From Bacteroidota bacterium (GTDB taxonomy: Bacteria > Bacteroidota > Bacteroidia > Chitinophagales > Chitinophagaceae): DNA of 64,000 nucleotides. Of this stretch, positions 1-8,910 are shown one piece after another. Position numbers and translations under genes: made by a program. The first letter of the stretch is position 1, and every line of letters begins with the position of its first letter. Location of the stretch: contig CANGUG010000015.1 in NCBI GenBank assembly GCA_947457075.1, forward strand, positions 1 to 64,000, given 5' to 3'. The notes beneath the pieces are model-generated. The model was not told the origin of the DNA. It saw nothing but the letters and a program-made list of their open reading frames with translations, and made no database searches.

Positions 1-45
1 GTACCATAATTTAAGGGTCAATTTAAAAATCCCTTTAATAATGGA

Positions 46-115
46 CATTCATCGGGGCGACCCAGCGAGACGAAGCGAAAGCGACGGCGAGCGATCTAGT
101 CTACCGCAAAGTAGT
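46..115. other. GC-rich, GCGA-repetitive intergenic segment
   Basis: This stretch downstream of glmS is much richer in G and C than everything around it and is built from loosely repeated GCGA/CGAA units. A small inverted repeat CTAC-GTAG follows at about 102-113. No open reading frame or known RNA could be assigned. It may be a dispersed repeat or a remnant of a neighbouring element; its left context is outside the window. Confidence 0.35.
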
Positions 116-135
116 AAGCCAAACCTTGTCCAAAA

Positions 136-1974
136 TTATTCCACGGTAACTGACTTCGCTAAATTTCTTGGTTTATCTACATCAATACCCTTATAAATGC
201 CTACATAATAACTTAATAATTGTAGAGGGATTACGCTTAAAAGTGGGGCTATAACTTCATCAATATCGGGCACATACATAATGTTATCTGACATGGTTGG
301 AAGCACGTCGTCGCCCATGGTCGCCACGGCAATTACCTGTCCTTTTCTGGCTTTAATTTCCTGCACATTGGAAACTACTTTTTCATAATACATATCCTTG
401 GTGGCTACAAAAACCACGGGTAAATTTTCATCTACCAATGCAATAGGACCATGCTTCATTTCGGCTGCTGGATAACCTTCCGCATGTATATAGGTAATTT
501 CTTTTAATTTTAATGCCCCTTCTAAAGCAATAGGGAAGTTGTATCCACGACCTAAATACAAAAAGTCAGAAGCGTCTTTGTATTGTTTGGCGATGCTTTC
601 AATTTTAGAAGTATCTGCTAAAATTTCTTTTACCTTTTCAGGGACAGAAGCCAATTCATTTACCAAATGCACATATCGCTCATCGCTAATGCTTCCTTTT
701 GCTTTGGCCATTTTCAACGCCATCATGGTTAATACGGCTAATTGTCCAGTAAATGCTTTTGTACTTGCAACACCAATTTCTGGTCCTGCATGGGTATAAG
801 CGCCTGCATGAGATAAACGGGCAATGCTACTTCCAACTGCATTCACCACACCAAATATAAAGGCTCCTTTTTCTTTTGCACTTTCTAATGCCACCAATGT
901 ATCAGCGGTTTCCCCACTTTGGGATATCGCAATAATTACATCACCTGGATGAATTACTGGATTGCGATATCTAAATTCAGATGCATATTCTACTTCCACA
1001 GGAATACGACATAACTCCTCAATCATATATTCTGCAACCAACCCAGCATGCCAACTGGTTCCACAAGCCACAATCATAATACGAGATGCCTTGGTTAAAG
1101 CCTCAATATGATTGTCCACACCGGCCATTACAATTTGTTGTTGCTCTGCTAGTAAACGACCTCTTAAACAGTCAAAAATAGTGGAAGGCTGTTCAAATAT
1201 TTCTTTTAACATGAAATGGTCATAACCCCCTTTTTCAATAGCTGCCAATTCCATGTCTAATTTTTGAATAAACGGAGTTTGCTTCTCGTTTCCTAAATTC
1301 TTTAAAATTAATTCGTCTGCTTTTACAATGGCAATTTCATAATCATTTACATATACTACTTCCTTGGTGTATTCAATAATAGGAGAGGCGTCACTAGCTA
1401 AAAAATGTTCGCCCTTGCCAATACCTATCACCAACGGGCTTCCCTTGCGGGCTGCAATAATGGTTTCAGGATCGTCCTGGTCAATTAATAAAATACAATA
1501 AGCCCCTACAATTCTTTTTAAGGCAATCCTTAATGCTTCTTCTAAACTGCTTTGATTATTGTCCTGAATTTCTTGAATAAAGTTCAATAACACTTCGGTA
1601 TCTGTATCGCTTTTGAAAGTATAGCCCTTGCTTGTTAATTCCTGTTTGATTTGCGCATAGTTCTCAATGATCCCATTGTGCAACATCGCTAAACGGCCAT
1701 TATTGGATAAATGGGGGTGTGCATTTCGGTCGGAAGGTTCACCGTGGGTAGCCCAACGGGTATGACCAATACATATATGGGAGTGCATATTGTTACCCGT
1801 CACTGCTTCCTCCAATTCTGCCACTTTCCCTTTCTTTTTATGGACTTGTAAATTCCCTTCTTGAATGATGGCAACCCCAGTACTATCGTAACCGCGATAT
1901 TCTAAACGCTTTAAACCTTTTAAAACAATTGGGTAAGCTTCTCTCTGCCCGATATATCCTACAATTCCACACAT
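136..1974 (-). CDS. glmS: Glutamine-fructose-6-phosphate aminotransferase (isomerizing)
   Basis: This 612-residue cytoplasmic enzyme makes glucosamine-6-phosphate from fructose-6-phosphate and glutamine, the first step to UDP-GlcNAc for peptidoglycan and LPS. The protein starts MCGIVGYIG, so Cys2 becomes the N-terminal nucleophile of the glutaminase domain (about residues 1-220). Two SIS sugar-isomerase domains follow (about 290-430 and 460-600), with the CGTSWHAG and SQSGETADT motifs, and the C-terminus ends in the family-typical KSVTVE. Length is normal. It stands alone on the minus strand; the next pathway enzyme, glmM, is at 41.4 kb. Confidence 0.97.
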   Translation of the reverse strand: MCGIVGYIGQREAYPIVLKGLKRLEYRGYDSTGVAIIQEGNLQVHKKKGKVAELEEAVTGNNMHSHICIGHTRWATHGEPSDRNAHPHLSNNGRLAMLHNGIIENYAQIKQELTSKGYTFKSDTDTEVLLNFIQEIQDNNQSSLEEALRIALKRIVGAYCILLIDQDDPETIIAARKGSPLVIGIGKGEHFLASDASPIIEYTKEVVYVNDYEIAIVKADELILKNLGNEKQTPFIQKLDMELAAIEKGGYDHFMLKEIFEQPSTIFDCLRGRLLAEQQQIVMAGVDNHIEALTKASRIMIVACGTSWHAGLVAEYMIEELCRIPVEVEYASEFRYRNPVIHPGDVIIAISQSGETADTLVALESAKEKGAFIFGVVNAVGSSIARLSHAGAYTHAGPEIGVASTKAFTGQLAVLTMMALKMAKAKGSISDERYVHLVNELASVPEKVKEILADTSKIESIAKQYKDASDFLYLGRGYNFPIALEGALKLKEITYIHAEGYPAAEMKHGPIALVDENLPVVFVATKDMYYEKVVSNVQEIKARKGQVIAVATMGDDVLPTMSDNIMYVPDIDEVIAPLLSVIPLQLLSYYVGIYKGIDVDKPRNLAKSVTVE

Positions 1975-2035
1975 AATTTATGATTTGAGTTAAATTCAAT
2001 AATTTGGGCAAAAATATACATTAATACGGTACTTT

Positions 2036-2659
2036 ATGTCAGTAAACAGTCAATTTGATTTCACAAAAGACTATGTTTTGGAGGACGACAGGGTACTTTT
2101 AAGGCCTATTCGTAGTTTGGACAGCGCTTTCTTGGAAACCTATGTAGTCAATGAGCCGGAAATTTGGCAGTTTTCCTTGGTGGCCATTCAACAGCCGGCT
2201 GATTTGCAAACATATATTGAATCGGCGATACAGTCCAGGGTGGATAAAACAGCCTATCCATTTATTGTATTTGATAAGTTATCACAAACCTATGTGGGGA
2301 GCACCCGTTTTTATGATATGCAATTGAATTTTGCCACCACACAATTAGGCTATACTTGGTATAGTAAAAAAGTATGGGGCACCGGTTTAAATACACATTG
2401 TAAATATTTATTATTACAATTTGCATTTGAAAAAATGCAATTACAAAGAGTAGAATTGAGAGCAGATAATGATAATAAAAGAAGCATTGCTGCTATGCAA
2501 AAAATAGGATGTACTGTAGAAGGAATATTAAGAAGTCATTTGCCAAGGCCCAATGGCACCCGAAGGGATTCCATTGTATTAAGTATTACAAAGGAAGATT
2601 GGGAACAAAAAGTAAAATTATTATTGCAAAGCCAACTTGGATCAATGCCAATTAATTGA
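2036..2659 (+). CDS. GNAT-family N-acetyltransferase (RimJ/RimL-like)
   Basis: This 207-residue protein resembles the RimL-type GNAT acetyltransferases (Acetyltransf_3), which transfer acetyl from acetyl-CoA to protein N-termini or small amines. Visible signs are the N-terminal DDRVLLRPIRSLD strand, LGYTWYSKKVWGTGLNTHCK as the acetyl-CoA loop region, and the ELRADNDNKRSIAAMQKIGC segment followed by EGILRSHL, which is typical of the fold. The substrate cannot be told. It is divergent from glmS across about 60 bp that must hold both promoters. Confidence 0.85.
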   Translation: MSVNSQFDFTKDYVLEDDRVLLRPIRSLDSAFLETYVVNEPEIWQFSLVAIQQPADLQTYIESAIQSRVDKTAYPFIVFDKLSQTYVGSTRFYDMQLNFATTQLGYTWYSKKVWGTGLNTHCKYLLLQFAFEKMQLQRVELRADNDNKRSIAAMQKIGCTVEGILRSHLPRPNGTRRDSIVLSITKEDWEQKVKLLLQSQLGSMPIN

Positions 2660-2691
2660 ATGTATGGATGTGTAAGTGAGCGTGTTTATTT

Positions 2692-4089
2692 TTACAATAA
2701 AGTGCCTTGTAAAAAATAAAAGGCTAAGCCAAAATAAATAAGGATCGCAGTTACGTCCACCAACGTTGCAACAAAAGGAGCAGATGATACAGCAGGGTCA
2801 GCACCTAATCGTTTTAACAGAATGGGTAACATAGATCCTGTGATGGTTCCCCAAATGACAACCCCCACTAAAGTAAATCCAATGGTAGTGGCAATGAGCA
2901 TCCAATGCTCACCATAAAAACCCGGTGAAATCATATGCCAAACACCTACCCTGAAAAACCCAATCAGCCCTAATACCACACCTAGTAATAAACCACTGAT
3001 TATTTCTCTTCTTAAAATTCTCCACCAATCTTCTATGGTAATTTCACCTACGGACATGGCTTGAATAATTAGGGTGGAGGCCTGAGAGCCGGTATTACCT
3101 CCGCTAGATAAAATTAATGGAATGAAAGTGGCCAATATTAACACTTTGGCAAGCTCGCCTTCGAAATAACCCATTACAGTTGCAGTTAGCATTTCACCAA
3201 AAAACAAAACAACCAACCAAGTGATACGTTTTTTGAAAAGTTTGAAAATGGAAATATCCAAATAAGGCTCATTCAATGCCTCTGTACCTCCCATTTTTTG
3301 CATATCCTCAGAAAACTCTTCGTTGGCTACCCATAAGATATCGTCAATGGTTACAATACCTAACAATACATTGTTGTCATCCACTACGGGAATGGCAGTG
3401 CGGTTATTCATTTTAAAAACCTGGCTTGCTTGTTCCTGATCGTCATACACATTTAAGGCAACATAACGTCCGTCAATGATATCTTTAATGATTGCATCAG
3501 GATTTTCAATAAGCACATCTCTAATGCGAATGTCATCTATCAAACATCCATGCTCATCAATAATATAAATCACATCGATGGTCTCATATTTTTTACCGTA
3601 TTTGCGAATATTATTTAACACCTGTGCTACTGTATAATGTTCATACACATATACATAGTCGGGTGTCATCAATCGACCCACGCTGTCCTCGGGATAGCCT
3701 AAAAGGGATAAAGTAATTTTACGTTCCTCCGGATCCAATAATTTGATTAAATCTCTTATGGCTGCCTTGGGTAATTCTTCCAAAAAGTCGGTACGGTCAT
3801 CGGGAGGCAATTCATTCAAAATTTTTGCTGTTTTTCGAGCAGGCAATTCTTTAATGATGTCCTTTTGTTGATTGATGTCCAGAATTTTGAAAACACTTAC
3901 AGCACGATGCACCGTCATATGATCAATGATATTCGCCTCCTGTTCTGGAAATTCATTCACCAGTTCAACTACGTCGCTGATATTTTGTTCATCCAAAAAT
4001 GTGCTTAGTAAAATTGAATCCTCTTTGGATAAAATTTCTAAGAATATTTCCGATAAATTAACCTCTTCTATTTTTAATTCTTCAGACAT
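2692..4089 (-). CDS. mgtE: Magnesium transporter MgtE
   Basis: This 465-residue inner-membrane Mg2+ channel has an N-terminal helical domain with the repeat pattern LPPDDRTDFLEELP (about residues 30-130), a CBS pair (about 135-255), and five C-terminal transmembrane helices with the family signature SSGGNTGSQAST and TLVDVTAILIYFGLA at the end. The ATG at 4089 (MSEELKIEE) is chosen over an in-frame TTG nine bases upstream. The cytosolic domains normally close the pore when Mg2+ is high. It is divergent from the SET gene with only about 46 bp between. Confidence 0.95.
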   Translation of the reverse strand: MSEELKIEEVNLSEIFLEILSKEDSILLSTFLDEQNISDVVELVNEFPEQEANIIDHMTVHRAVSVFKILDINQQKDIIKELPARKTAKILNELPPDDRTDFLEELPKAAIRDLIKLLDPEERKITLSLLGYPEDSVGRLMTPDYVYVYEHYTVAQVLNNIRKYGKKYETIDVIYIIDEHGCLIDDIRIRDVLIENPDAIIKDIIDGRYVALNVYDDQEQASQVFKMNNRTAIPVVDDNNVLLGIVTIDDILWVANEEFSEDMQKMGGTEALNEPYLDISIFKLFKKRITWLVVLFFGEMLTATVMGYFEGELAKVLILATFIPLILSSGGNTGSQASTLIIQAMSVGEITIEDWWRILRREIISGLLLGVVLGLIGFFRVGVWHMISPGFYGEHWMLIATTIGFTLVGVVIWGTITGSMLPILLKRLGADPAVSSAPFVATLVDVTAILIYFGLAFYFLQGTLL

Positions 4090-4135
4090 CGGGTGCAAGT
4101 TAACAAAAATCCTAAGGATGCCCTATATTTAGGTC

Positions 4136-4522
4136 ATGATTCTTCCTTTCTTAACAATAGCTTCATCTCCCAATAGGGGCAGAGGGGTGTTTACTACGGA
4201 GCCCATTAAAGCCAATACCGTTATTGAAATTGCACCTGTGATTGTGGTAGATGCAAATGAGCGAGAAAAATTAGAACAAACTTTATTATATGATTATATT
4301 TTTGAGTGGGGAGAGGACAGCAAGATGGCTGCCGTAGCTTTAGGCTATATCTCGATATATAATCATTCCAATCAGCCCAATTGTGCCTATGTGATGGATT
4401 TTGACCACCAAACAATTTCGATTACCACATTATTTGATATTGAAGTAGGCAAAGAGTTGTTCATTAATTATATGCATCCAGAAGGGGCTTCAGCGGACCC
4501 GGTTTGGTTTGATATGCATTAA
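4136..4522 (+). CDS. SET domain-containing protein
   Basis: This 128-residue protein consists only of a SET domain, the fold of protein lysine methyltransferases. It shows the opening RGRGVFTTEPIKANTVIE, the cofactor/pseudoknot motif IYNHSNQPNCAYV near residues 75-87, and the late INYMHPEG, where the family often has INYG. Short bacterial SET proteins of this kind are widespread in Bacteroidota and their substrates are unknown. The pre- and post-SET zinc regions of eukaryotic enzymes are absent. Confidence 0.85.
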   Translation: MILPFLTIASSPNRGRGVFTTEPIKANTVIEIAPVIVVDANEREKLEQTLLYDYIFEWGEDSKMAAVALGYISIYNHSNQPNCAYVMDFDHQTISITTLFDIEVGKELFINYMHPEGASADPVWFDMH

Positions 4523-4573
4523 GGAAAATAGTTTTATTGGTTGGAATTTTTCCGGCAACTGTAGGACAGTTCA

Positions 4574-5716
4574 TTAGAACATTACTAAACAAACGGGCAT
4601 TGAAATTTTAATACTGCTACCCGTATTAGTCAATCCGCCGGTAGCTTTATTTCTTTTAAATACCACAATTTTGTCTGAATCTTGGTTGGCTACAAGAAGC
4701 CAATTACCATCCGCACTAATCGTAAAATTTCTTGGTTTTTTCCCATCTGTTGAATAATAGACTTCACTTTTTACATCTAATTTTCCATTAGATAAAACAG
4801 AAAATTTAACAATATTATTTTCTTCACCTCTATTGGATGCGTATAAATAGGCACCATCGGGAGATAAATGAATATCGGCACTGTTAGGGCTTCCTTTAAA
4901 TGTTTTTGGATGTGTGAAAACATTTTGTATCAATGTGGCTTGTCCTTTTACAAAGCTATATACACTAATACTGCCTGTCAATTCCTCTAATACATATAGG
5001 TAAGTTCCTTTTTTTGAAAATACAATATGTCGGGGTCCACTACCAGGCTGGGTGGTGATTGTTTTTACTTTTTCAATATCCAGCGGAAGACTAGTGGTAT
5101 TGCTGTAGGGATAAATATTCACTTGGTCCATGCCAAGGTTGGGCGTCAATAAATAATTGCCATTGGGTGAAAAAAATGCACCATGGATATGTGCTTTTTC
5201 TTGGCGATCGGGGTGTACACTCTTTCCACTGTATTGAATAAATTGTTGCGGGTTTGACAACAAACCATCTGCAAATCGATGATACTGCGTCAAGCTTCCA
5301 CCACTATAATTGGCAACGAATAAATTATGTTGATCAGGACTAATAGCAACATAACATGGGTCGGCCCCTTTTGTTTTTTTCTGATGAAGTAAAACAAGCT
5401 TATTATTGGTTAATGTGAATGCGCTTATCATTCCTTCCTTATTTTCATTCACTGCATACACATTTTGTTTGTCCTTTGAAATGGTTAAAAATGAAGGATT
5501 GGAACAGTTAGTGGTATGGCTTAATTCTGTTGCTTTGCCTGTTGCTGTATCAAAGTGATATACATAAATACCTTTACTTCCTTTTTCCGTATAAGTGCCA
5601 ATCAATAAATTAGCAATAAGGGGTTTGGATGTATTTTGAGCGTAAGAATTAAATTGGCTTGCCAGTAAAAAAACTAGAAGAATTTTCCAATGCTTATTTG
5701 CTGAGTTGAATTTCAT
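4574..5716 (-). CDS. Secreted lactonase-family beta-propeller protein (6-phosphogluconolactonase-like)
   Basis: This 380-residue protein begins with a signal peptide (about residues 1-26, ending SYAQ) followed by a seven-bladed propeller of the lactonase/Pgl type. Repeated blades read NPSFLTISKDKQNVYAVNE, DPCYVAISPDQHNLFVANY and ADIHLSPDGAYLYASNRG. Cytoplasmic relatives hydrolyse 6-phosphogluconolactone, but a signal peptide points to a periplasmic or surface role, so the real substrate is unknown. It lies 12 bp downstream of the GH16 gene on the same strand, so the two probably form a sugar-processing operon. Confidence 0.88.
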   Translation of the reverse strand: MKFNSANKHWKILLVFLLASQFNSYAQNTSKPLIANLLIGTYTEKGSKGIYVYHFDTATGKATELSHTTNCSNPSFLTISKDKQNVYAVNENKEGMISAFTLTNNKLVLLHQKKTKGADPCYVAISPDQHNLFVANYSGGSLTQYHRFADGLLSNPQQFIQYSGKSVHPDRQEKAHIHGAFFSPNGNYLLTPNLGMDQVNIYPYSNTTSLPLDIEKVKTITTQPGSGPRHIVFSKKGTYLYVLEELTGSISVYSFVKGQATLIQNVFTHPKTFKGSPNSADIHLSPDGAYLYASNRGEENNIVKFSVLSNGKLDVKSEVYYSTDGKKPRNFTISADGNWLLVANQDSDKIVVFKRNKATGGLTNTGSSIKISMPVCLVMF

Positions 5717-5728
5717 ATTTAAATTTCT

Positions 5729-6532
5729 TTATTGATATACCCTCACATAATCTATAACCATGCTAACAGGAAAAATAGCATCATTTACTTCAAAGCCAGG
5801 CATATTACCCCCTATGGCTAAATTCAAAATTAAAAACTGAGGCGCTATAAATGGGTAATACGCTTCCCCTTTTCCCTCATTCAATACAGTGAATTTTAAG
5901 ACATCATCTACATAAAATTCAATTCCTGCTTTTGTCCAATCAATTCGATAAGTATGAAAATGATCAGTTGCATCCGTAATAAGTTCCTTATAGGTTTGTT
6001 GAGTTCCCAAGGGCCAGTTTAATTTTTTAGAATGCGTTGACCAATTAATGACATTGGGTTCCTTTCCAACTTCTTCCATAATATCAATTTCACCACAATC
6101 GGGCCAGCCTACTTTTTTAATATTGTCCCCCAGCATCCAAATGGCTGGCCAGGTTCCTTGCCCTTTTGGTAATTTAGCGCGAATTTCAAATCGACCATAG
6201 GTCCAACTTGCCTTGCCTTGTGTTAGTAAACGTGCCGATGTATAGGACTTATCGCCTTTATTTTCTTTTCTTGCTTCAATAATTAAATGTCCGTTTTCAA
6301 TTCTCGCATTTTTTAATTCGTTGGTATAATATTGCAATTCGTTGTTTCCCCATCCATTTTCTCCAGTGCCAATATTGTAATTCCATTTCGTTGTATCGGG
6401 GAGGTTTCCTTTGTCAAATTCATCGGACCAGACAAGCTTTATTTTTTGGGGGAAATTTATTTTTTGAGCAATGAGCGTTTGATTTAAAACACCCAAAAAG
6501 GCAAAAAGGAAAAAGAAGCGCATAAATAACAT
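5729..6532 (-). CDS. Glycoside hydrolase family 16 (endo-beta-glucanase/laminarinase-like)
   Basis: This 267-residue secreted hydrolase has a signal peptide up to about residue 23 (TLIAQ) and a single GH16 jelly-roll domain with no extra carbohydrate-binding module. The retaining-hydrolase motif GEIDIMEE gives nucleophile Glu148, Asp150 and acid/base Glu153. NWSTHS and HTYRIDWTKAGIEFYVDD are typical of laminarinases. Members cleave beta-1,3 or mixed beta-glucans, and the exact substrate is inferred. Translation could start at Met1 or Met4. It is upstream of the lactonase-like gene on the minus strand, divergent from the his operon. Confidence 0.93.
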   Translation of the reverse strand: MLFMRFFFLFAFLGVLNQTLIAQKINFPQKIKLVWSDEFDKGNLPDTTKWNYNIGTGENGWGNNELQYYTNELKNARIENGHLIIEARKENKGDKSYTSARLLTQGKASWTYGRFEIRAKLPKGQGTWPAIWMLGDNIKKVGWPDCGEIDIMEEVGKEPNVINWSTHSKKLNWPLGTQQTYKELITDATDHFHTYRIDWTKAGIEFYVDDVLKFTVLNEGKGEAYYPFIAPQFLILNLAIGGNMPGFEVNDAIFPVSMVIDYVRVYQ

Positions 6533-6588
6533 TTGTTTGTTGAAGGATATTGGCCTTTATGACTAAAAATAGTCAAAATATTCCTTTT

Positions 6589-6622
6589 TTGTTGGGGAAT
6601 TTATAAAAGGGTTGTAAATTTG
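6589..6622 (+). promoter_or_regulatory. Predicted promoter of the his leader and operon
   Basis: A TTTTTTG run ending at 6591 (with another TTG at 6592-6594) and TAAATTTG at 6615-6622 match the Bacteroidota housekeeping promoter (TTTG, 19-23 bp, TAnnTTTG). The expected start point falls at about 6626-6630, on the start codon of the leader ORF at 6627, so the leader mRNA may have almost no 5' untranslated region. Confidence 0.7.
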
Positions 6623-6626
6623 CATT

Positions 6627-6674
6627 ATGAATTTAAACAACCATACACATCATCATTTGCTATCCAAGGGGTAA
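6627..6674 (+). CDS. hisL: Histidine operon leader peptide
   Basis: This 15-codon ORF (MNLNNHTHHHLLSKG) holds four histidine codons, CAT ACA CAT CAT CAT, immediately before hisG. The leader carries a segment GTAAGCT (6671-6677), overlapping its own stop codon, that can pair with AGGCTTAC-type sequence at 6714-6720 inside the downstream terminator. Ribosome stalling at the His codons would leave 6671-6677 free to form this antiterminator. Normal translation to the stop would cover it and let the terminator form. The codon run and pairings are visible; the regulation is inferred from classical his attenuation. Confidence 0.85.
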   Translation: MNLNNHTHHHLLSKG

Positions 6675-6710
6675 GCTATGGGTGTGTAGGTATATAACTA
6701 TATTTAACCA

Positions 6711-6745
6711 AAGGGCTTACTAACAAGTAAGCCCTTTTAATTTTT
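6711..6745 (+). terminator. his operon attenuator terminator
   Basis: A perfect 10-bp stem, AAGGGCTTAC (6711-6720) with GTAAGCCCTT (6727-6736), has the 6-nt loop TAACAA and is followed by TTTTAATTTTT. It sits between the His leader and hisG. Its 5' arm is the partner of the competing antiterminator. Confidence 0.88.
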
Positions 6746-6757
6746 AATAAAAAATAG

Positions 6758-7612
6758 ATGAAATTAAAATTAGCGATACAAAAATCAGGAAGATTAAATG
6801 AAGACTCCATGCGTTTATTAAAAGAGTGTGGAATTGACATAGGCAATGGCATGAACAAGTTAAAAGCAGAAGCAACTAATTTTCCGATTGAATTATTCTT
6901 TTTACGTGACGACGATATTCCACAGTATGTGGAGGATGGCGTGGCAGATATTGGTTTTGTTGGAGAGAATGTGGTGTATGAAAAAGCCAAAAAAGTGGAA
7001 GTGGCCTATGAATTGGGTTTTGGCAAATGCCGTTTAAGCTTTGCGGTAAGGAAAGGAGAAACCTTTACAGACCCCTCTTTTTTATCCGGAAAAAAAATTG
7101 CAACTAGTTATCCTGTATTGGTTCAACAATATTTAAATGAACACAATATACAAGCGGAGATTCATGAAATTAGTGGAAGTGTTGAAATTGCGCCTGGCAT
7201 TGGGTTGGCCGATGTGGTTTGCGACTTAGTGAGTAGCGGCTCAACATTGTTTATGAATGGTTTAGTGGAGGCTGAAACTATCTTAAACTCTCAAGCAGTA
7301 TTAATTAAACACAAAAACTTTTCAATAGAAGCACAAGAAATACTAGCGCGTTTATTGTTCCGTATTGAATCGGTTAAAAAAGCCAAGAAAAATAAATATG
7401 TTTTGTTAAATGCACCCAATGATCAGTTGGAAAAAATCATTGCATTATTACCAGGCATGAAAAGTCCAACCGTTTTGCCTTTGGCATCTCCGGGTTGGAG
7501 TAGTGTGCACAGTGTAATTGCTGAAAGTGATTTTTGGGAGATAATTGAACAATTGAAAAATGCAGGCGCGGAAGGTATTTTAGTAATCCCAATCGAAAAA
7601 ATGATTTTATAA
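6758..7612 (+). CDS. hisG: ATP phosphoribosyltransferase (long form)
   Basis: HisG condenses ATP with PRPP, the committed and feedback-controlled step of histidine synthesis. The 284-residue length and C-terminal ACT-like regulatory domain (about residues 210-284, ending EGILVIPIEKMIL) mark the long, hexameric form that works without HisZ. The motif DVVCDLVSSGSTL near residues 155-167 is the PRPP-binding loop. It is the first enzyme gene after the attenuator and shares one base with hisD. Confidence 0.96.
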   Translation: MKLKLAIQKSGRLNEDSMRLLKECGIDIGNGMNKLKAEATNFPIELFFLRDDDIPQYVEDGVADIGFVGENVVYEKAKKVEVAYELGFGKCRLSFAVRKGETFTDPSFLSGKKIATSYPVLVQQYLNEHNIQAEIHEISGSVEIAPGIGLADVVCDLVSSGSTLFMNGLVEAETILNSQAVLIKHKNFSIEAQEILARLLFRIESVKKAKKNKYVLLNAPNDQLEKIIALLPGMKSPTVLPLASPGWSSVHSVIAESDFWEIIEQLKNAGAEGILVIPIEKMIL

Positions 7613-8907
7613 TGATTCAAGTATTTAACAACCCCCCTAAAACAAACTGGGCTTCTCTATTAGCTAGGCCTAGTTTTGATGCAAGTACACTTTTACCAAG
7701 GGTGCAGCAGATCATTGATGATGTGCGCGAAAATGGAGACCAAGCAGTATTAAAATATACCCATGAATTTGACCAGGTTCAATTAAAAAGTATTGCTTTA
7801 AATGAAAACCTACAACTAAATGCTGAAAATGCATTGTCAAGTGCATTAAAAGCGGCCATCAATACAGCAAAAGGGAATATTGAAAAATTTCATCTTCATC
7901 AATTGCAAAAAATGGATCGTATTGAAACCATGCCTGGGGTATGGTGTTGGAGAAAATCGGTGGGTATTGAATATGTGGGTATTTATATACCTGGAGGCAC
8001 TGCCCCTTTATTTTCTACCGTTTTAATGTTAGGTGTGCCAGCTAAAATTGCGGGTTGTAAAAATATCATTTTATGTACCCCTCCAAATCCGGATGGGGAA
8101 ATTCATCCAGCCATTATCTATGCCGCTTCGCTTGTAGGCGTTACCCATATATATACAATTGGTGGGGTGCAAGCCATTGCCGCTATGGCCTATGGTACCG
8201 AAACTGTTCCAAAAGTGAATAAAATTTTTGGACCAGGTAATCAATATGTAACCGCAGCCAAACAACTTGTTCAACAATCTGGGGTCGCAATTGATATGCC
8301 TGCTGGCCCTAGTGAGGTTTGTGTTTGGGCCGATGCGACCGCCATTCCTTCTTTTGTGGCAGCAGATTTATTATCACAAGCCGAACATGGGGTGGATAGT
8401 CAGGTTTTATTAGTGGCTAGTAACGAAAAATTAGTTAACGATGTGCAAGCAGCATTAAATGAACAATTGGAACTATTGTCAAGAAAAGACATTGCTGCCA
8501 AAGCATTGGAAAATTCAAAAGCAGTGATCATTGAAAATACGAATGAGGCTTTGGAATTCATTAACCAATATGCGCCAGAGCATTTAATTATGTCCATTGA
8601 TAATGCCGAAATTGTTGCTGAAAAAATAATTAATGCCGGCTCTGTTTTCATAGGCAACTATTCGCCTGAATCAGTAGGAGATTATGCAAGTGGCACCAAT
8701 CATACTTTGCCTACCAATGGCTATGCGAGTGCATATAGCGGGGTCAGTGTGGATAGTTTCGTAAAAAAAATTACCTTTCAGCAATTAACCGAACGTGGTT
8801 TGGTAAACATTGGAAAGGCAGTGATGGAAATGGCTAATGCTGAAAATTTGGATGCACATGCCAAAGCGGTTTCTGTTAGATTAAATGATATTGAATCAAA
8901 AATGTAG
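7612..8907 (+). CDS. hisD: Histidinol dehydrogenase
   Basis: HisD is a Zn2+- and NAD+-dependent enzyme that oxidises histidinol to histidine in two steps. The 431-residue protein carries the family signatures YIPGGTAPLFSTVLMLGVPA, IFGPGNQYVTAAK and DMPAGPSEV, the Zn ligands in LLSQAEHGVDSQ, and the late YAPEHL and GTNHTLPT motifs. Its ATG overlaps the hisG stop codon (TAATG), which implies translational coupling. Length is normal. Confidence 0.97.
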   Translation: MIQVFNNPPKTNWASLLARPSFDASTLLPRVQQIIDDVRENGDQAVLKYTHEFDQVQLKSIALNENLQLNAENALSSALKAAINTAKGNIEKFHLHQLQKMDRIETMPGVWCWRKSVGIEYVGIYIPGGTAPLFSTVLMLGVPAKIAGCKNIILCTPPNPDGEIHPAIIYAASLVGVTHIYTIGGVQAIAAMAYGTETVPKVNKIFGPGNQYVTAAKQLVQQSGVAIDMPAGPSEVCVWADATAIPSFVAADLLSQAEHGVDSQVLLVASNEKLVNDVQAALNEQLELLSRKDIAAKALENSKAVIIENTNEALEFINQYAPEHLIMSIDNAEIVAEKIINAGSVFIGNYSPESVGDYASGTNHTLPTNGYASAYSGVSVDSFVKKITFQQLTERGLVNIGKAVMEMANAENLDAHAKAVSVRLNDIESKM

Positions 8908-8910
8908 TGT

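Noticed and set aside
6676..6990. A 104-codon minus-strand reading frame over the his attenuator
   Set aside because: It lies opposite hisG and the attenuator, its protein has no recognisable family pattern, and hisG is certain.
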